A stretch of DNA of 64,000 bases. Origin: Gordonia jinghuaiqii (lineage in GTDB: Bacteria > Actinomycetota > Actinomycetes > Mycobacteriales > Mycobacteriaceae). The position numbers and the translations under genes are program-made. The notes beneath the pieces are model-generated. The model had not been told where the DNA came from, made no database searches, and saw nothing but the letters and a program-made list of their open reading frames with translations. The stretch is from assembly GCF_014041935.1 (NCBI RefSeq), contig NZ_CP059491.1, positions 4,154,001 to 4,218,000 of the forward strand, written 5' to 3'. Every line of letters begins with the position of its first letter. The stretch's first letter is position 1. Below, in pieces: positions 39,758 to 50,120 of this stretch.

Positions 39758-41052
39758 CAGCGGCCACCTCCCGCATACGAGGGCACCGTCGGCGGCGCCG
39801 TGGGCGAGGGCACCTGCACCGGTGGGATGAGGTTCGCGGGAACCGGTTCCGCGGAGTCCGGCAGTCTCTCGCCGCCGGGTTGCAGAGGTGCGGTGAACGG
39901 GTTTAGTCCGCGTGCGGCGGCACCTGCGGGCTTGCCGAAGACACCTTCGGGTCCGGTGACGCCGATGCTGGCGAACATCGTCTCGCTCAACCGGTCCACC
40001 GTGAGGTCGAGCGTCAGGTCGGAGTTGACGAAGTCACCCTTGACGATCGTGCGGATGGTCGGCTCGTAGAACGGGAACGTCAGCAGGATGTTCAGCGACT
40101 GCGTCATCGCCGGCCCCGAGGCCTGCAGCTGATCGAGGGCCGGTTCGATGCCCTCGACGATCGTCACGATGTCCTCGGTGTTGGCGTCGAGGATGTCGTT
40201 GGCCGTCTTCGACAGCGTCGACACCGAGGCGAGCGTGTCGAGGAACTGCTGGCGCTGGTCGACGAGGAGCTGCAGGATCTGCGGGCTCGCGTCGAGCGCG
40301 CGCTCGATGGTGCCCTTCTGCTCGTTCATCGTGCGCGAGAGCCGGTCGAGTCCCTCGGTGGCGCGAATGATGTTGTCCTTCTGTGCGTTCAGATCGCCGA
40401 CGAGGGTGTTCAGCCGCGGGATGAGCTTCTTGATCTGCTCCTCGCGGCCGCCGAAGACCTGGCTCATCTCGTGGACGATGTCGCCCATCTGCGACAGTCC
40501 GCCGCCGTTGAGGACCACCGACAGCGAGCTCAGCACCTGCTCGGTGCTGGGGTAGGTGCAGGACGCGACCTGTTGTGCCGCGTTGATGTCGGGTACCTGC
40601 GGCACCGACGGATCGGTCACGATGTTGGACTGCTCGGGGCACTTGGTCAGCGGGATCTCGTCGCCGGCCTCGAGCCGTCCGCCCTCGGGTTCGGCGGGTT
40701 GCACGATCTCCAGGTGCGTCGAACCCAGCACGCTGGTCAGCCCCACCATGACATGGGAGCCTCGCGGCACGATGACACCCTGGTTCAACCGGATCGTGAC
40801 CAGCGCATTCCAGTCCTGGACCTCGATGTCGCCGACGCTGCCGACGGTCGCGTCGTCGATGAGGACCGGCGCGTTGTTGACCAGTCCCGCTGCCGACGGG
40901 ATCAGCGCGGTGACCTCATAGGAACCGCCTCCGGTGCCGGCAGCACCGGGAATGGGCAGCGAATTGGGCCCGTCGAAGGAACACCCGGCGAGCACCAGCG
41001 ACAGCGCCGCCGCTCCGGCGAGGAGCCCGCCGCTCTTACCAGCCGATCTCAT
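39757..41052 (-). CDS. mce4E: Mce4E-type lipoprotein
   Basis: 431 residues from ATG 41052. Signal peptide with lipobox SLVLAGC, then an Mce domain (YEVTALIPSAAGLVNNAPVLIDD) and a helical region. The lipidated member of Mce operons (LprN in M. tuberculosis). The ATGA start/stop overlap with mceD and TGATG with mceF show tight coupling. Confidence 0.92.
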   Translation of the reverse strand: MRSAGKSGGLLAGAAALSLVLAGCSFDGPNSLPIPGAAGTGGGSYEVTALIPSAAGLVNNAPVLIDDATVGSVGDIEVQDWNALVTIRLNQGVIVPRGSHVMVGLTSVLGSTHLEIVQPAEPEGGRLEAGDEIPLTKCPEQSNIVTDPSVPQVPDINAAQQVASCTYPSTEQVLSSLSVVLNGGGLSQMGDIVHEMSQVFGGREEQIKKLIPRLNTLVGDLNAQKDNIIRATEGLDRLSRTMNEQKGTIERALDASPQILQLLVDQRQQFLDTLASVSTLSKTANDILDANTEDIVTIVEGIEPALDQLQASGPAMTQSLNILLTFPFYEPTIRTIVKGDFVNSDLTLDLTVDRLSETMFASIGVTGPEGVFGKPAGAAARGLNPFTAPLQPGGERLPDSAEPVPANLIPPVQVPSPTAPPTVPSYAGGGR

Positions 41053-42317
41053 CGGTCCCCCCCGAACGGCACCAGGAGATCTCCGAGCGGGCTGCCGCGG
41101 TTGGCCCGTCGGGTGTCGTTGTCGGCGCGGGTCACGCTGGCGCGGGCACGCGCCTTGACGTCGTCGTTCTGGTATTGGAGCTGGCTCGGCAGGGCGTTGG
41201 CGCCCTGCACCGGGTTGGCCAGGAACGGCGGATAGTTCATCGAGATCGACGACAGCACCGGCGCCAGGATCTCCACGCACTTGTCGACGTCCTGCATCGA
41301 CGTGCCCGGCCGGTTGGTGGCGTCCATCGAACCGCACAGGAGGGTGATCAGGTTGGTGCCGTTGGCCAGACCGAACACGCCCGAGAGCGAACCGGAGAGC
41401 GGGTTGTAGATGTTGTAGAAGTTGGCGAGCTGGTTGGGCGCCGAGTGCAGCACCCCGCGGACCTGCTCATCCTTGTCGGCGACGATCTTGGTGGATGCGG
41501 CGAGACGCTCCACCCCCGACGCCAGCGCGGCCTGGTTGGTGTCGATGAACATCTGCACATCCGACATCGCCGAGTCGAGGCCCTTGAGCGCTTCGTCGAG
41601 TTCGGTGGTGTTGGCGGCGAGAACCGAACTCACCGAGGCGATCCGGCCGTTGAACTGCACCAGCTGCTCGTGGCTGCCGGCGAGGGCCTCGGTCAGCTTC
41701 TGCAGGCTCTGGATCGTCGAGAAGAGATCACCGCGGCCGGCGGCCAGCGTTCCGATGACATCGGAGACCTCGCGGATCGAGGCGTTGATCGCCTCGCCGT
41801 TGCCCTCGAGGTTCTCGTCGAAGACGTTGACGGCCTTGGCCGCCGTGCCGGGGTCGGTGCCCTCGGGTCCGATGGCTTCGGTCAGCCGGGTCAGCTGCGC
41901 CTTGATGTCGTCCCACTCCATCGGGACAGCGGTGCGGTCCATCGGGATGTCGGTGCCGTCGGTCATGGCCGGCCCACCGGAATAGACGGGCGTCATCTGG
42001 ACGAACCGTCCCGAGACCAGACTCTGGGCGACGACGACGGCCTTCGCGTCCGCGGGGATCTCGACGTTGCGGTCCACGCGCAGCTCGACTTTCACGTCGT
42101 TCTCCCGCGGGATGATGGCCGAGACACTGCCCACGTTCACACCCAGCACCCGTACCGGGTCGCCTTTGTACAGGCTCGCGACCGACGGGAAGTACGCGGT
42201 GAACGTGTTGGTCGTCGACTTGGTGAACACCTTCCAGCCCACGACGACGAGTGCGACGGCCAGGACGGCGGCGAGGACGCCGAACAGCACCTTGCGTCCG
42301 ATGCTCATGGAACTCAT
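41049..42317 (-). CDS. mce4D: Mce4D-type protein
   Basis: 422 residues: span VLFGVLAAVLAVALVVVGW, Mce domain (FTAYFPSVASLYKGDPVRVLG), and a long helical rod with Glu/Leu-rich repeats (LDEALKGLDSAMSDVQMF). The six Mce subunits form a hexameric needle carrying sterol across the envelope. Starts at ATG 42317 (a second ATG is three codons on), just after the mceC stop. Confidence 0.91.
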   Translation of the reverse strand: MSSMSIGRKVLFGVLAAVLAVALVVVGWKVFTKSTTNTFTAYFPSVASLYKGDPVRVLGVNVGSVSAIIPRENDVKVELRVDRNVEIPADAKAVVVAQSLVSGRFVQMTPVYSGGPAMTDGTDIPMDRTAVPMEWDDIKAQLTRLTEAIGPEGTDPGTAAKAVNVFDENLEGNGEAINASIREVSDVIGTLAAGRGDLFSTIQSLQKLTEALAGSHEQLVQFNGRIASVSSVLAANTTELDEALKGLDSAMSDVQMFIDTNQAALASGVERLAASTKIVADKDEQVRGVLHSAPNQLANFYNIYNPLSGSLSGVFGLANGTNLITLLCGSMDATNRPGTSMQDVDKCVEILAPVLSSISMNYPPFLANPVQGANALPSQLQYQNDDVKARARASVTRADNDTRRANRGSPLGDLLVPFGGDR

Positions 42318-42318
42318 G

Positions 42319-43536
42319 TCAGCGCCCTCTCGTAGGTGCGGGCGTGGGATAGGTCGGCGTGGGCAGCGGGCCGCGAGGCGTGTCGGTGCCGTCGGGCGGC
42401 CCCATTTTGTAATAGTCCGGGATCAGCGGGAAGCCCGAGTACATCAGCGACTGCCACAGCTGCGGGTAGCGGCCGCGCAGCGCGTTCAGGAAGATCGCGG
42501 TGTAGTCGCCGAAACTGTTGAGGCCCACGAGCGAATCGAAGTTGGGACCGGACGCGACGGCCTCGCCGAGGGTGTTGGCGAACGGGCCGAGGCGGTCGAT
42601 GGTCTCCTTCAGCTCCTTCTCCTTGTCGGTCAGGATCGTCGCGACGCGGTCGAACTTCTCGAGCACCGGTGTCAGCTGCGCGTTGTTCTCGGCGATGAAG
42701 CCGCGAAGTTGCGTCGTGACGTCGCCGATCCCCTTGATCAACTGGTTGAGCGCGTAGCGGCGCATCTCGACCTCGCCGACGAGTGCGTTGGCGTCGATGA
42801 GCAGCCTGTTGATCTGCTCGTTGCGGTCGCCGACGATCTTGCTGACCTGATTCGCCTTGGCGAGCAGCGCACGGAGCTCGTTGTCGCGGTCGGCGACGGC
42901 TTTGGACAGTCGCGCAACGCCGTTCACCGCACCCTGGACCTGATCGGGCGTCTCGGAGAAGGTGATCGTCAGGGTGTTGAGGGCCTCGTTCAGCTGGTCG
43001 GTGTCGGTGCCCGAGATGGTGTCGGTCGCACCTTCGAGCGCGTCCTGCAGCGAGTAGGGAGAGATCGTGTTGCCCACCGGGATCGAGCCGCCGGGCTTGA
43101 TGCGCTCGCCACCGTGCGGGATGACCGTCAGATTGCGCCGGCCCAGAACGGTCTCGGTCCGGATGGCGGCCTGGGAATCGGTGCCCATCTGAACGGTGTC
43201 GTCCATCCGGAAGCCCACCTTGACCTTGGTCCCGGCGTCGGTTCCGGCGAGTTCGACCGACTCCACCGTTCCCACCTGGACACCCGAGACCACCACGATG
43301 TCGGCCTTGGTGAGGCCGCCCGCGTCGTCGAAGTAGGCGCTGTAGGTGCTGATCGGCGCGAGGTAGGGCAGCTTGTCCATCTGCATCGCGGTGATCACGA
43401 CCAGCGCGACGACCACGATGCCGATCACGCCGACCTGTGCCCGGCTTCGCTGGCCGCGCTTACGCTCACGGGCGATGTCGGCCTCGTCGGATTCTGCTCT
43501 GCGACTGTTGAACAGGCCGCTGAAAGGAACGCTCAT
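42319..43536 (-). CDS. mce4C: Mce4C-type protein
   Basis: 405 residues: basic cytosolic N-terminus, span VGVIGIVVVALVVITAM, Mce domain (YSAYFDDAGGLTKADIVVVSGVQ) and helical region. Pro-rich C-terminus. Overlaps mceB by ATGA. Confidence 0.91.
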   Translation of the reverse strand: MSVPFSGLFNSRRAESDEADIARERKRGQRSRAQVGVIGIVVVALVVITAMQMDKLPYLAPISTYSAYFDDAGGLTKADIVVVSGVQVGTVESVELAGTDAGTKVKVGFRMDDTVQMGTDSQAAIRTETVLGRRNLTVIPHGGERIKPGGSIPVGNTISPYSLQDALEGATDTISGTDTDQLNEALNTLTITFSETPDQVQGAVNGVARLSKAVADRDNELRALLAKANQVSKIVGDRNEQINRLLIDANALVGEVEMRRYALNQLIKGIGDVTTQLRGFIAENNAQLTPVLEKFDRVATILTDKEKELKETIDRLGPFANTLGEAVASGPNFDSLVGLNSFGDYTAIFLNALRGRYPQLWQSLMYSGFPLIPDYYKMGPPDGTDTPRGPLPTPTYPTPAPTRGR

Positions 43537-44591
43537 GAGCCGTCACACCTTCCGCCCGCGCGGGTGGTGTCGCCCATCACGTTGTTCGAGGTGTAGATGA
43601 TCGTCTGTCCGCCTGGTGCGGGGAGCAGGATTCGGAGGCGGCAGAAGTAGATCTGCAGCCACGCGCCGTAGGAACCGAGGTTCGACAAGGTCTTGTAGTC
43701 CTCCGGCAGGCGCGAGATGAGGTTCCGGATGAAGGGCTCTGCGTTCAGCAGCTCCTCGGACACCCGCCCGGTGTTGGTCACCATCGACTGCAGGGTGGGA
43801 CGGGTGGTCCCGAGCAGATCGGCGAGACCGTTGGTCACCCGCGACGTCTGGGTGAGCGCGTTGCCGATCGTGCCCTTCTGCTCGGCGAGCCCGGTCACCA
43901 ACTGCTGTAACAGATCCACACTGGTGTCGAGTCCTTCGCGGTCGCCGTCGAGCGTGGCCAGGGTCGTGTTGAGGTTGTCGATCACGCTCCCGATGAGCTC
44001 ATCACGGTCGGCGAGCGAGTCGGTGAACGACGCGGTGTTGGCGAGCAGGGTGTTGAGCGCCCCGCCCTGTCCTTGGAACACCGCGATCAGCGAGCTGGTG
44101 AGCGCGTTGGCGTCATCGGCGTTGAGAGTACGGAACAACGGCTTGAAGCCGCCGACGAGCTTGTCGAGATCGAGAGCCGGTTCGGTCTGGGCGACCGGGA
44201 TCTGGGCGCCGCCGCCGAGGAAGGTCGAGGTGTCGCCCGTCCCCTGCTGGAGCTCGAGATAGCGGTCGCCGGTGAGGTTCTCGTACCGGATCAGTGCACG
44301 CACCGACTTGGGGATCGGATACTTCGCGTCGACGGAGAATCCGACGACGGCCTGGTTGTCGCGGTTGAGTTCCACGTCGCCGACGGAGCCCACCTCGACC
44401 CCGGCGATCTTCACCTTGCTGCCCGACTTCATCGCCGACGCACTGGTGAACACCGCGGTGTACTCGTGGGACGCGCCGGAGCGGTAGCGGCTGAAGACCA
44501 CCACCAACGCCACGAACACCAGCACCATCACGACGGTGAAGGCGCCGAGCTTGATCAGGGTCGCGCGGAATGCGCGTGCGCGGTTATCCAC
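43533..44591 (-). CDS. mce4B: Mce4B-type protein
   Basis: 352 residues: span LGAFTVVMVLVFVALVVVF, Mce domain (YTAVFTSASAMKSGSKVKIAG, VEVGSVGDVELNRDN) and helical region with paired cysteines near the C-terminus. Overlaps mceA by 8 nt and mceC by 4 nt. Confidence 0.91.
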   Translation of the reverse strand: MDNRARAFRATLIKLGAFTVVMVLVFVALVVVFSRYRSGASHEYTAVFTSASAMKSGSKVKIAGVEVGSVGDVELNRDNQAVVGFSVDAKYPIPKSVRALIRYENLTGDRYLELQQGTGDTSTFLGGGAQIPVAQTEPALDLDKLVGGFKPLFRTLNADDANALTSSLIAVFQGQGGALNTLLANTASFTDSLADRDELIGSVIDNLNTTLATLDGDREGLDTSVDLLQQLVTGLAEQKGTIGNALTQTSRVTNGLADLLGTTRPTLQSMVTNTGRVSEELLNAEPFIRNLISRLPEDYKTLSNLGSYGAWLQIYFCRLRILLPAPGGQTIIYTSNNVMGDTTRAGGRCDGS

Positions 44592-45759
44592 GTGGCGGCT
44601 CTCCGAACAGGATCTGGAACAGCTTCTGCGAGTTCACCTTCGGCTTGGTCCTGGGCTGGTAGGGCTGCGGCGCGTTTGCACCGACATAGAACGGTGCATG
44701 CTCGGTGGTTGCGGGATCACTCAGACCGCCCGCGCACGTCGGCGGGCCTTCGACACCCACCTCGGGCAGGTCGTGGGGATACTCGTAGGGGTCCTTGCCC
44801 GGCAGCAGACCGGCGTCGAGCATCAGCATGCCGTTGCGCCCGCCCATGAACGGGGCGGCGACCTCGGAGGCGATGGCACCCGCGGTGAGGAAGCACTTGA
44901 TTCCGGGTGCGTTGTAACCGAGCAGCGCGGCAATGGGATTGAGATCCGAGAGCGCGCCGATGAGAGTCTTCTTCGACGGCGCGATGACCCCGTCGATGGT
45001 GTCGGCCATCCCGGTCGCGTTGATGAGCAGCGCGTCGAGGTTGGAGGTGTTGTCCACCAGCGTGTTCCCGACGACGGTGAAGTTGTCGACCGTGCGCAGC
45101 AGATCGGGCATCGAGTCGGCGTAGACGTTGGTGACGGTGGCCCCCTCGCGGAACAGCCGATTGAGCGCCGGCAGATGCGGATTGGTCTTGCCCAGCAGCG
45201 TCGTCAGCTGTTCGAGGGCGACGCCGATCTCCTCGCCCTGCCCCGCCAGCGCCGTGTCGATCGCGCCGAGCGTCGCGTTGAGCTTCTCCGGCTGCAGTTG
45301 GGCCAGCACCGAGACGAGCTGCTGGAAGACGGTGTTGAGTTCGACGACGACACGGTCCGCGGGGATCTCGGCGCCCGCCTGCAGCGTGCCCTCCGCTTCT
45401 CCCGGGACCATGAAGTTGACGGCCTTGGCGCCGAAGATGGTGTTCGACTTGATGTCGGCGACCACGTTGCCCGGGATCTTGGAGATGTCCGAGTCGGCGA
45501 TGTCGAGGGTGAGGATCGCGTTGCCGTCGCGCTCGGCGATCTCGGCGACCCGGCCCACCTCGACACCGCGCAGCTTCACCTTGGCATCGGGGTTCATCAC
45601 CAGGCCGGCCCGCGGCGCGACGAGGGTGACCTGCTCGGTGCCCTTGAACGCACCGGCGAACGACGCGCTGGCCCCGATGATCAGGGCGAGGAGAGCCGCG
45701 ACCATGAACACCGCGGCCCCGCGTCGGGTGGCTCGTGACCGCTCTTGTCTCTTACTCAT
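44584..45759 (-). CDS. mce4A: Mce4A-type protein
   Basis: 391 residues: basic N-terminus MSKRQERSRATRRG, span AAVFMVAALLALIIGASASF, Mce domain (VTLVAPRAGLVMNPDAKVKLRG, VEVGRVAEIAERDGNA), helical region and a Pro-rich tail. First Mce subunit; 3 nt after yrbE4B. Confidence 0.92.
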   Translation of the reverse strand: MSKRQERSRATRRGAAVFMVAALLALIIGASASFAGAFKGTEQVTLVAPRAGLVMNPDAKVKLRGVEVGRVAEIAERDGNAILTLDIADSDISKIPGNVVADIKSNTIFGAKAVNFMVPGEAEGTLQAGAEIPADRVVVELNTVFQQLVSVLAQLQPEKLNATLGAIDTALAGQGEEIGVALEQLTTLLGKTNPHLPALNRLFREGATVTNVYADSMPDLLRTVDNFTVVGNTLVDNTSNLDALLINATGMADTIDGVIAPSKKTLIGALSDLNPIAALLGYNAPGIKCFLTAGAIASEVAAPFMGGRNGMLMLDAGLLPGKDPYEYPHDLPEVGVEGPPTCAGGLSDPATTEHAPFYVGANAPQPYQPRTKPKVNSQKLFQILFGEPPRG

Positions 45760-45762
45760 GAC

Positions 45763-46614
45763 TCATCCCGCCAGGTTGAACTTGCCGTCGGCGCCGTAGA
45801 TGGCGAGGGAGGTCAAAAGTGTGATCACGACCACAACAACGAGCGATGCCCGCACCGCGTTCCCCACCGCGATGCCGACGCCGACCGGCCCGCCGGAGGC
45901 GTTGTATCCGTAGTAGGTGTGGATCAGCATCACCGCGACCGCCATGCAGATGGCCTGGACGAACGACCACAGGATGTCCGAGGGGATCAGGAAGGTGTCG
46001 AAGTAGTGGTCGTAGACGCCCGGCGACTGGCCGTAGAGGAACACCGTCGCCGAGCGGCTCGCGAGGAACGACGCCAGCGACGCGAGTGCGTAGAGCGGGA
46101 TGATCGCGATGAGGCCGGCGATGATGCGGGTGCTGACCAGGTACGGGATCGACGAGATCGCCATCGTCTCGAGTGCGTCGATCTCCTCGGACACCCGCAT
46201 GGCACCGAGCTGGGCGGTCGCGCCCGCGCCGATCGTCGCGGCGAGCGCGATGCCGGATATGACGGGTACCGCGATGCGCACGTTGATGAACGCGGAGAAG
46301 AAGCCGGTGAGCGCCTCGACGCCGATGTTGGCCAGTGAACTGTAGCCCTGCACCGCGATCGTGCCCCCGGTGAACAGGGTCAGGAAGCCGACGACCACGA
46401 CGGTGCCGCCGATCATGGCGAGCGCACCGGTACCCATGGAGATCTCGGCGATGAGCCGCAGCGTCTCCTTCTTGTACTGCTTGATCGCCCGCGGAATCGA
46501 CACGATGCTGTCCCAGTAGAACAGCGCCTGGTCGCCGATCTGATCCCAGTCCTCGCCTGCTCTCCGCGCCGCGACGCGAGCGGTGCGGAACCGGGTGGTG
46601 AACGGAAGTACCAT
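45763..46614 (-). CDS. yrbE4B: Mce-system permease YrbE4B
   Basis: 283-residue MlaE/YrbE permease with five to six spans. The conserved cytosolic segment LGAMRVSEEIDALETMAISSIPYLV carries the EE-I-D-A motif that contacts the MceG ATPase, which is not encoded here. Pairs with YrbE4A. Confidence 0.94.
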   Translation of the reverse strand: MVLPFTTRFRTARVAARRAGEDWDQIGDQALFYWDSIVSIPRAIKQYKKETLRLIAEISMGTGALAMIGGTVVVVGFLTLFTGGTIAVQGYSSLANIGVEALTGFFSAFINVRIAVPVISGIALAATIGAGATAQLGAMRVSEEIDALETMAISSIPYLVSTRIIAGLIAIIPLYALASLASFLASRSATVFLYGQSPGVYDHYFDTFLIPSDILWSFVQAICMAVAVMLIHTYYGYNASGGPVGVGIAVGNAVRASLVVVVVITLLTSLAIYGADGKFNLAG

Positions 46615-46617
46615 CGC

Positions 46618-47382
46618 TCAGCCCGCCGTTGCTTTGAGTCCGACGGCGGTCACGACGACGTTGACGACGAACAGCGCCATGAACGAGTACACGACGGTCT
46701 CGTTGACGGCGTCGCCGACACCCTTCGCACCACCCTTGACGTTCAGCCCCTGGTAGCAGCCGACCATGCCGGCGAACAGACCGAACAAGGCTGCCTTGAC
46801 CATCGAGATCATCAACTCACCGAAGCCGGTGAGGAGAGTCAGGTTGGCCACGAACGCACCGGGATTCACGTCCTGGAGATAGACGGAGAAGATGAAGCCG
46901 CCGCCGATGCCGATCGTGCAGACGAGGCTGTTCAGCAGCAGGGCGACGCCGGTCGAGGCCACGATGCGCGGCACCACGAGGCGGTGGATCGGATTGATGC
47001 CGAGCACCTTCATCGCGTCGATCTCTTCGCGGATGGTCCGCGCGCCGAGGTCGGCACAGATGGCCGTCGCACCGGCACCGGCAACGATCAGCACGGTCAC
47101 GATCGGTCCGATCTGGGTGATGGTGCCCAGCGCGGCTCCGGCTCCCGACAGATCCTGGGCGCCGATCTCACGCAGGAGGATGTTCAGGGTGAAGCTGACG
47201 AGCACCGTGAACGGGATGGCGACGAGCAACGTCGGCACCATCGACACCCGGGCGATCGCCCACGACTGTTCCACCGTCTCCCGCCACTGGAACGGGCGGT
47301 GGAACAACTCACGCGCCGACTCGACGCCGAGCGCAACGAAATCCCCGATCCCACTGAGAGGCGTTGACAACTTGCTCAGCAC
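46618..47382 (-). CDS. yrbE4A: Mce-system permease YrbE4A
   Basis: 254-residue MlaE/YrbE permease. The matching segment is LGARTIREEIDAMKVLGINPI. First transport gene of the mce4-type operon, 63 nt after the SDR gene. With no clear promoter in that gap, it is probably read from the KstR-controlled promoter ahead of the SDR gene. Confidence 0.94.
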   Translation of the reverse strand: MLSKLSTPLSGIGDFVALGVESARELFHRPFQWRETVEQSWAIARVSMVPTLLVAIPFTVLVSFTLNILLREIGAQDLSGAGAALGTITQIGPIVTVLIVAGAGATAICADLGARTIREEIDAMKVLGINPIHRLVVPRIVASTGVALLLNSLVCTIGIGGGFIFSVYLQDVNPGAFVANLTLLTGFGELMISMVKAALFGLFAGMVGCYQGLNVKGGAKGVGDAVNETVVYSFMALFVVNVVVTAVGLKATAG

Positions 47383-47445
47383 CAGCGCTCCCCCTTCACC
47401 CTCGCACCATCGCGAAACCTATCACGCACGAACCAGACGAAATGG

Positions 47446-48336
47446 TCAGTTGACCAGAGCGCTTGCGGAGAATGTGCGACCCGGATCGCGCTCGGCGAAA
47501 TAGCCCGTGAGGGTCTTCGCGAGATCCTCGTCGGTCCATGCATCACCGTCGGCGGCGAACACCTCGTCGACGGTCGGGGCGGCCATCAGGGTGACCTTGG
47601 GGCCGTAGACGACGAACACCTGACCGGTGACGGCGTCGGACTCGGGACCGGCGAGATAGGTGACCAGCCGGACCACATGTTCGGGATCGAGCGGATCGAC
47701 GCCGTCGGCCGGCGCATCGCCGAAGACGTCGGCGGTCATCGCGGTCCGCGCTCGTGGGCAGATCGCGTTGGCGCGCACGCCATACCGCTTGAGGGCGCGC
47801 GACGCGGACAGCGTCAGAGCGGTGATGCCGGCCTTGGCCGCACCGTAGTTGGCCTGCCCCTCGGGGCCGAGGAGCCCGGCCTCGGAGGAGGTGTTGATGA
47901 TCCGGCCGTAGACGGGACCACCCGCGGCCTTCGACGCCGCGCGCCAGTGCGACGCCGCGTTGCGATTGAGCAGGAAATGGCCGCGCAGGTGCACGCGGAC
48001 CACCAGATCCCACTCGTCGTCGGTCATGTTGAACAGCATCTTGTCCCGGACCACGCCCGCATTGCTCATGACGATGTCCAGCGAGCCGAGTTGCTCTGTG
48101 GCCGTGGACAGTATGGCGCTTGCGGTGGCCGAGTCGCTGATGTCGCCGGGAACCGCGACGGCACGGCCGCCGGCGGCGGCGATCGTGTCCAGCACGTCGC
48201 TCTGATCGAGCGCGGCCGGAAGGTCGTTCACGACGACCGCGGCTCCTTCGGCCGCGAGACCGATGGCCTCCGCACGACCGAGACCTGCACCTGCACCGGT
48301 GACGACCGCGACGCGACCGTCCAACGAGTAACCCAC
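47446..48336 (-). CDS. Short-chain dehydrogenase/reductase of the steroid cluster (Rv3502c-like)
   Basis: 296 residues from GTG 48336, exactly 7 nt after a perfect AGGAGG. Rossmann motif VVTGAGAGLGRAEAIGLAAEG, N-A-G segment VMSNAGVVRDKMLF, and the active-site Tyr/Lys in YGAAKAGITALT. Its position between fdxD and yrbE4A matches Rv3502c, which acts as a hydroxysteroid/hydroxyacyl-CoA dehydrogenase in cholesterol side-chain removal. A KstR-type palindrome lies 24 nt upstream. The larger open frame to 48630 is not coding. Confidence 0.92.
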   Translation of the reverse strand: MGYSLDGRVAVVTGAGAGLGRAEAIGLAAEGAAVVVNDLPAALDQSDVLDTIAAAGGRAVAVPGDISDSATASAILSTATEQLGSLDIVMSNAGVVRDKMLFNMTDDEWDLVVRVHLRGHFLLNRNAASHWRAASKAAGGPVYGRIINTSSEAGLLGPEGQANYGAAKAGITALTLSASRALKRYGVRANAICPRARTAMTADVFGDAPADGVDPLDPEHVVRLVTYLAGPESDAVTGQVFVVYGPKVTLMAAPTVDEVFAADGDAWTDEDLAKTLTGYFAERDPGRTFSASALVN

Positions 48337-48359
48337 CCGACATCCTCCTGAGCTAAAAC

Positions 48360-48373
48360 TAGAACCTGTTCTA
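48360..48373. promoter_or_regulatory. KstR operator ahead of the SDR-mce4 operon
   Basis: TAGAACCTGTTCTA is a perfect palindrome (two 6-nt arms around CT), identical to the core KstR consensus TAGAAC-NN-GTTCTA. It lies between fdxD and the SDR gene. Confidence 0.8.
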
Positions 48374-48418
48374 GCACGATTCGCGACCGGATGGAACAGA
48401 TCGGAGTTTTTGGCGCAG

Positions 48419-48613
48419 TCAGTCCTCGACGACGAACAACGCCGACTTGGGGCAGTTGGCCGCCACCTGGCGCAGCTCCTCGACGCGGTCCGCGGGGATC
48501 TCCTCCTGAAGAATGACCAGGTAGTCGTCGTCATCCAGATCGAAGAAGTCCGGCGCCATCCCCACACAGATGGCGTTGGACTCGCACAGGTCGAAATCTG
48601 CCTTGATACGCAT
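48419..48613 (-). CDS. fdxD: [3Fe-4S]-type ferredoxin
   Basis: 64 residues with three cluster cysteines C10, C16 and C54 in the C-x5-C...CP pattern; the position of the fourth ligand of a [4Fe-4S] cluster is occupied by A14/I15, so a [3Fe-4S] cluster is expected. Acidic, cytosolic electron carrier for P450s such as the steroid C26 hydroxylases. Divergent from fadE26, sharing a KstR-type operator. Rv3503c position. Confidence 0.92.
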   Translation of the reverse strand: MRIKADFDLCESNAICVGMAPDFFDLDDDDYLVILQEEIPADRVEELRQVAANCPKSALFVVED

Positions 48614-48668
48614 GACAACCTTCTCCTCATCGATGGGTCACCTGTTGACTCGGGCTGCGAGAACAGGT

Positions 48669-48682
48669 TAGAACGTGTTTCA
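48669..48682. promoter_or_regulatory. KstR-type operator between fdxD and fadE26
   Basis: TAGAACGTGTTTCA matches the KstR core at 11 or 12 of 12 informative positions except in the last arm. It is centred in the divergent fdxD/fadE26 intergenic region. Confidence 0.65.
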
Positions 48683-48759
48683 GAAGTAGACGAACCTTCC
48701 CTCTCAACTTGACCACAAGCGGGGACCGGACGCTAGCCGCACCAGCCCACGGAGTTTCG

Positions 48760-49962
<1,203 letters not shown>

Positions 49963-49979
49963 CCCACCCGGCCACTCTC

Positions 49980-50093
49980 GCTGGTTGAGTAGCCCCGCGC
50001 GAGCCGCCCCGCTGGTTGAGTGGCCCCGAGCGAGCCCCCCGCTGGTTGAGTAGCCCCGCGCGAGCGCAGCGAGCACGAGGCGTATCGAAACCA
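49980..50093. repeat. Repetitive extragenic element, three copies of a 25-nt unit
   Basis: The unit GCTGGTTGAGTAGCCCCGCG plus CGAGC occurs at 49980-50004, 50011-50035 (three changes) and 50041-50065. The last copy continues through GCAGCGAGCACGAGGCGTATCGAAACCA (its last 8 nt being TCGAAACC). This GGTTGAGTAGC...TATCGAAACC element is a dispersed intergenic repeat I recognise from Gordonia-like genomes. It separates fadE26 from fadE27 and could fold into a long imperfect hairpin. Confidence 0.7.
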
Positions 50094-50120
50094 CACCGAC
50101 CCCGAACATGGAGACACACC

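Noticed and set aside
38195..40069. 624-codon open frame on the plus strand opposite mce4F
   Set aside because: Antisense to a clear Mce protein, rich in R/G/H/D as expected for a shadow in GC-rich DNA, with no ribosome-binding site.
47543..48343. 266-codon frame starting at an ATG right behind AGGAGG ahead of the SDR
   Set aside because: The AGGAGG is optimally spaced for the GTG at 48336 of the real SDR frame, which has the Rossmann and YxxxK motifs; the other frame is Arg-rich noise.
49980..50093. CRISPR-like array
   Set aside because: Three copies but spacers of 5-6 nt and a terminal TATCGAAACC end; it is a dispersed extragenic repeat, and no cas gene is present.
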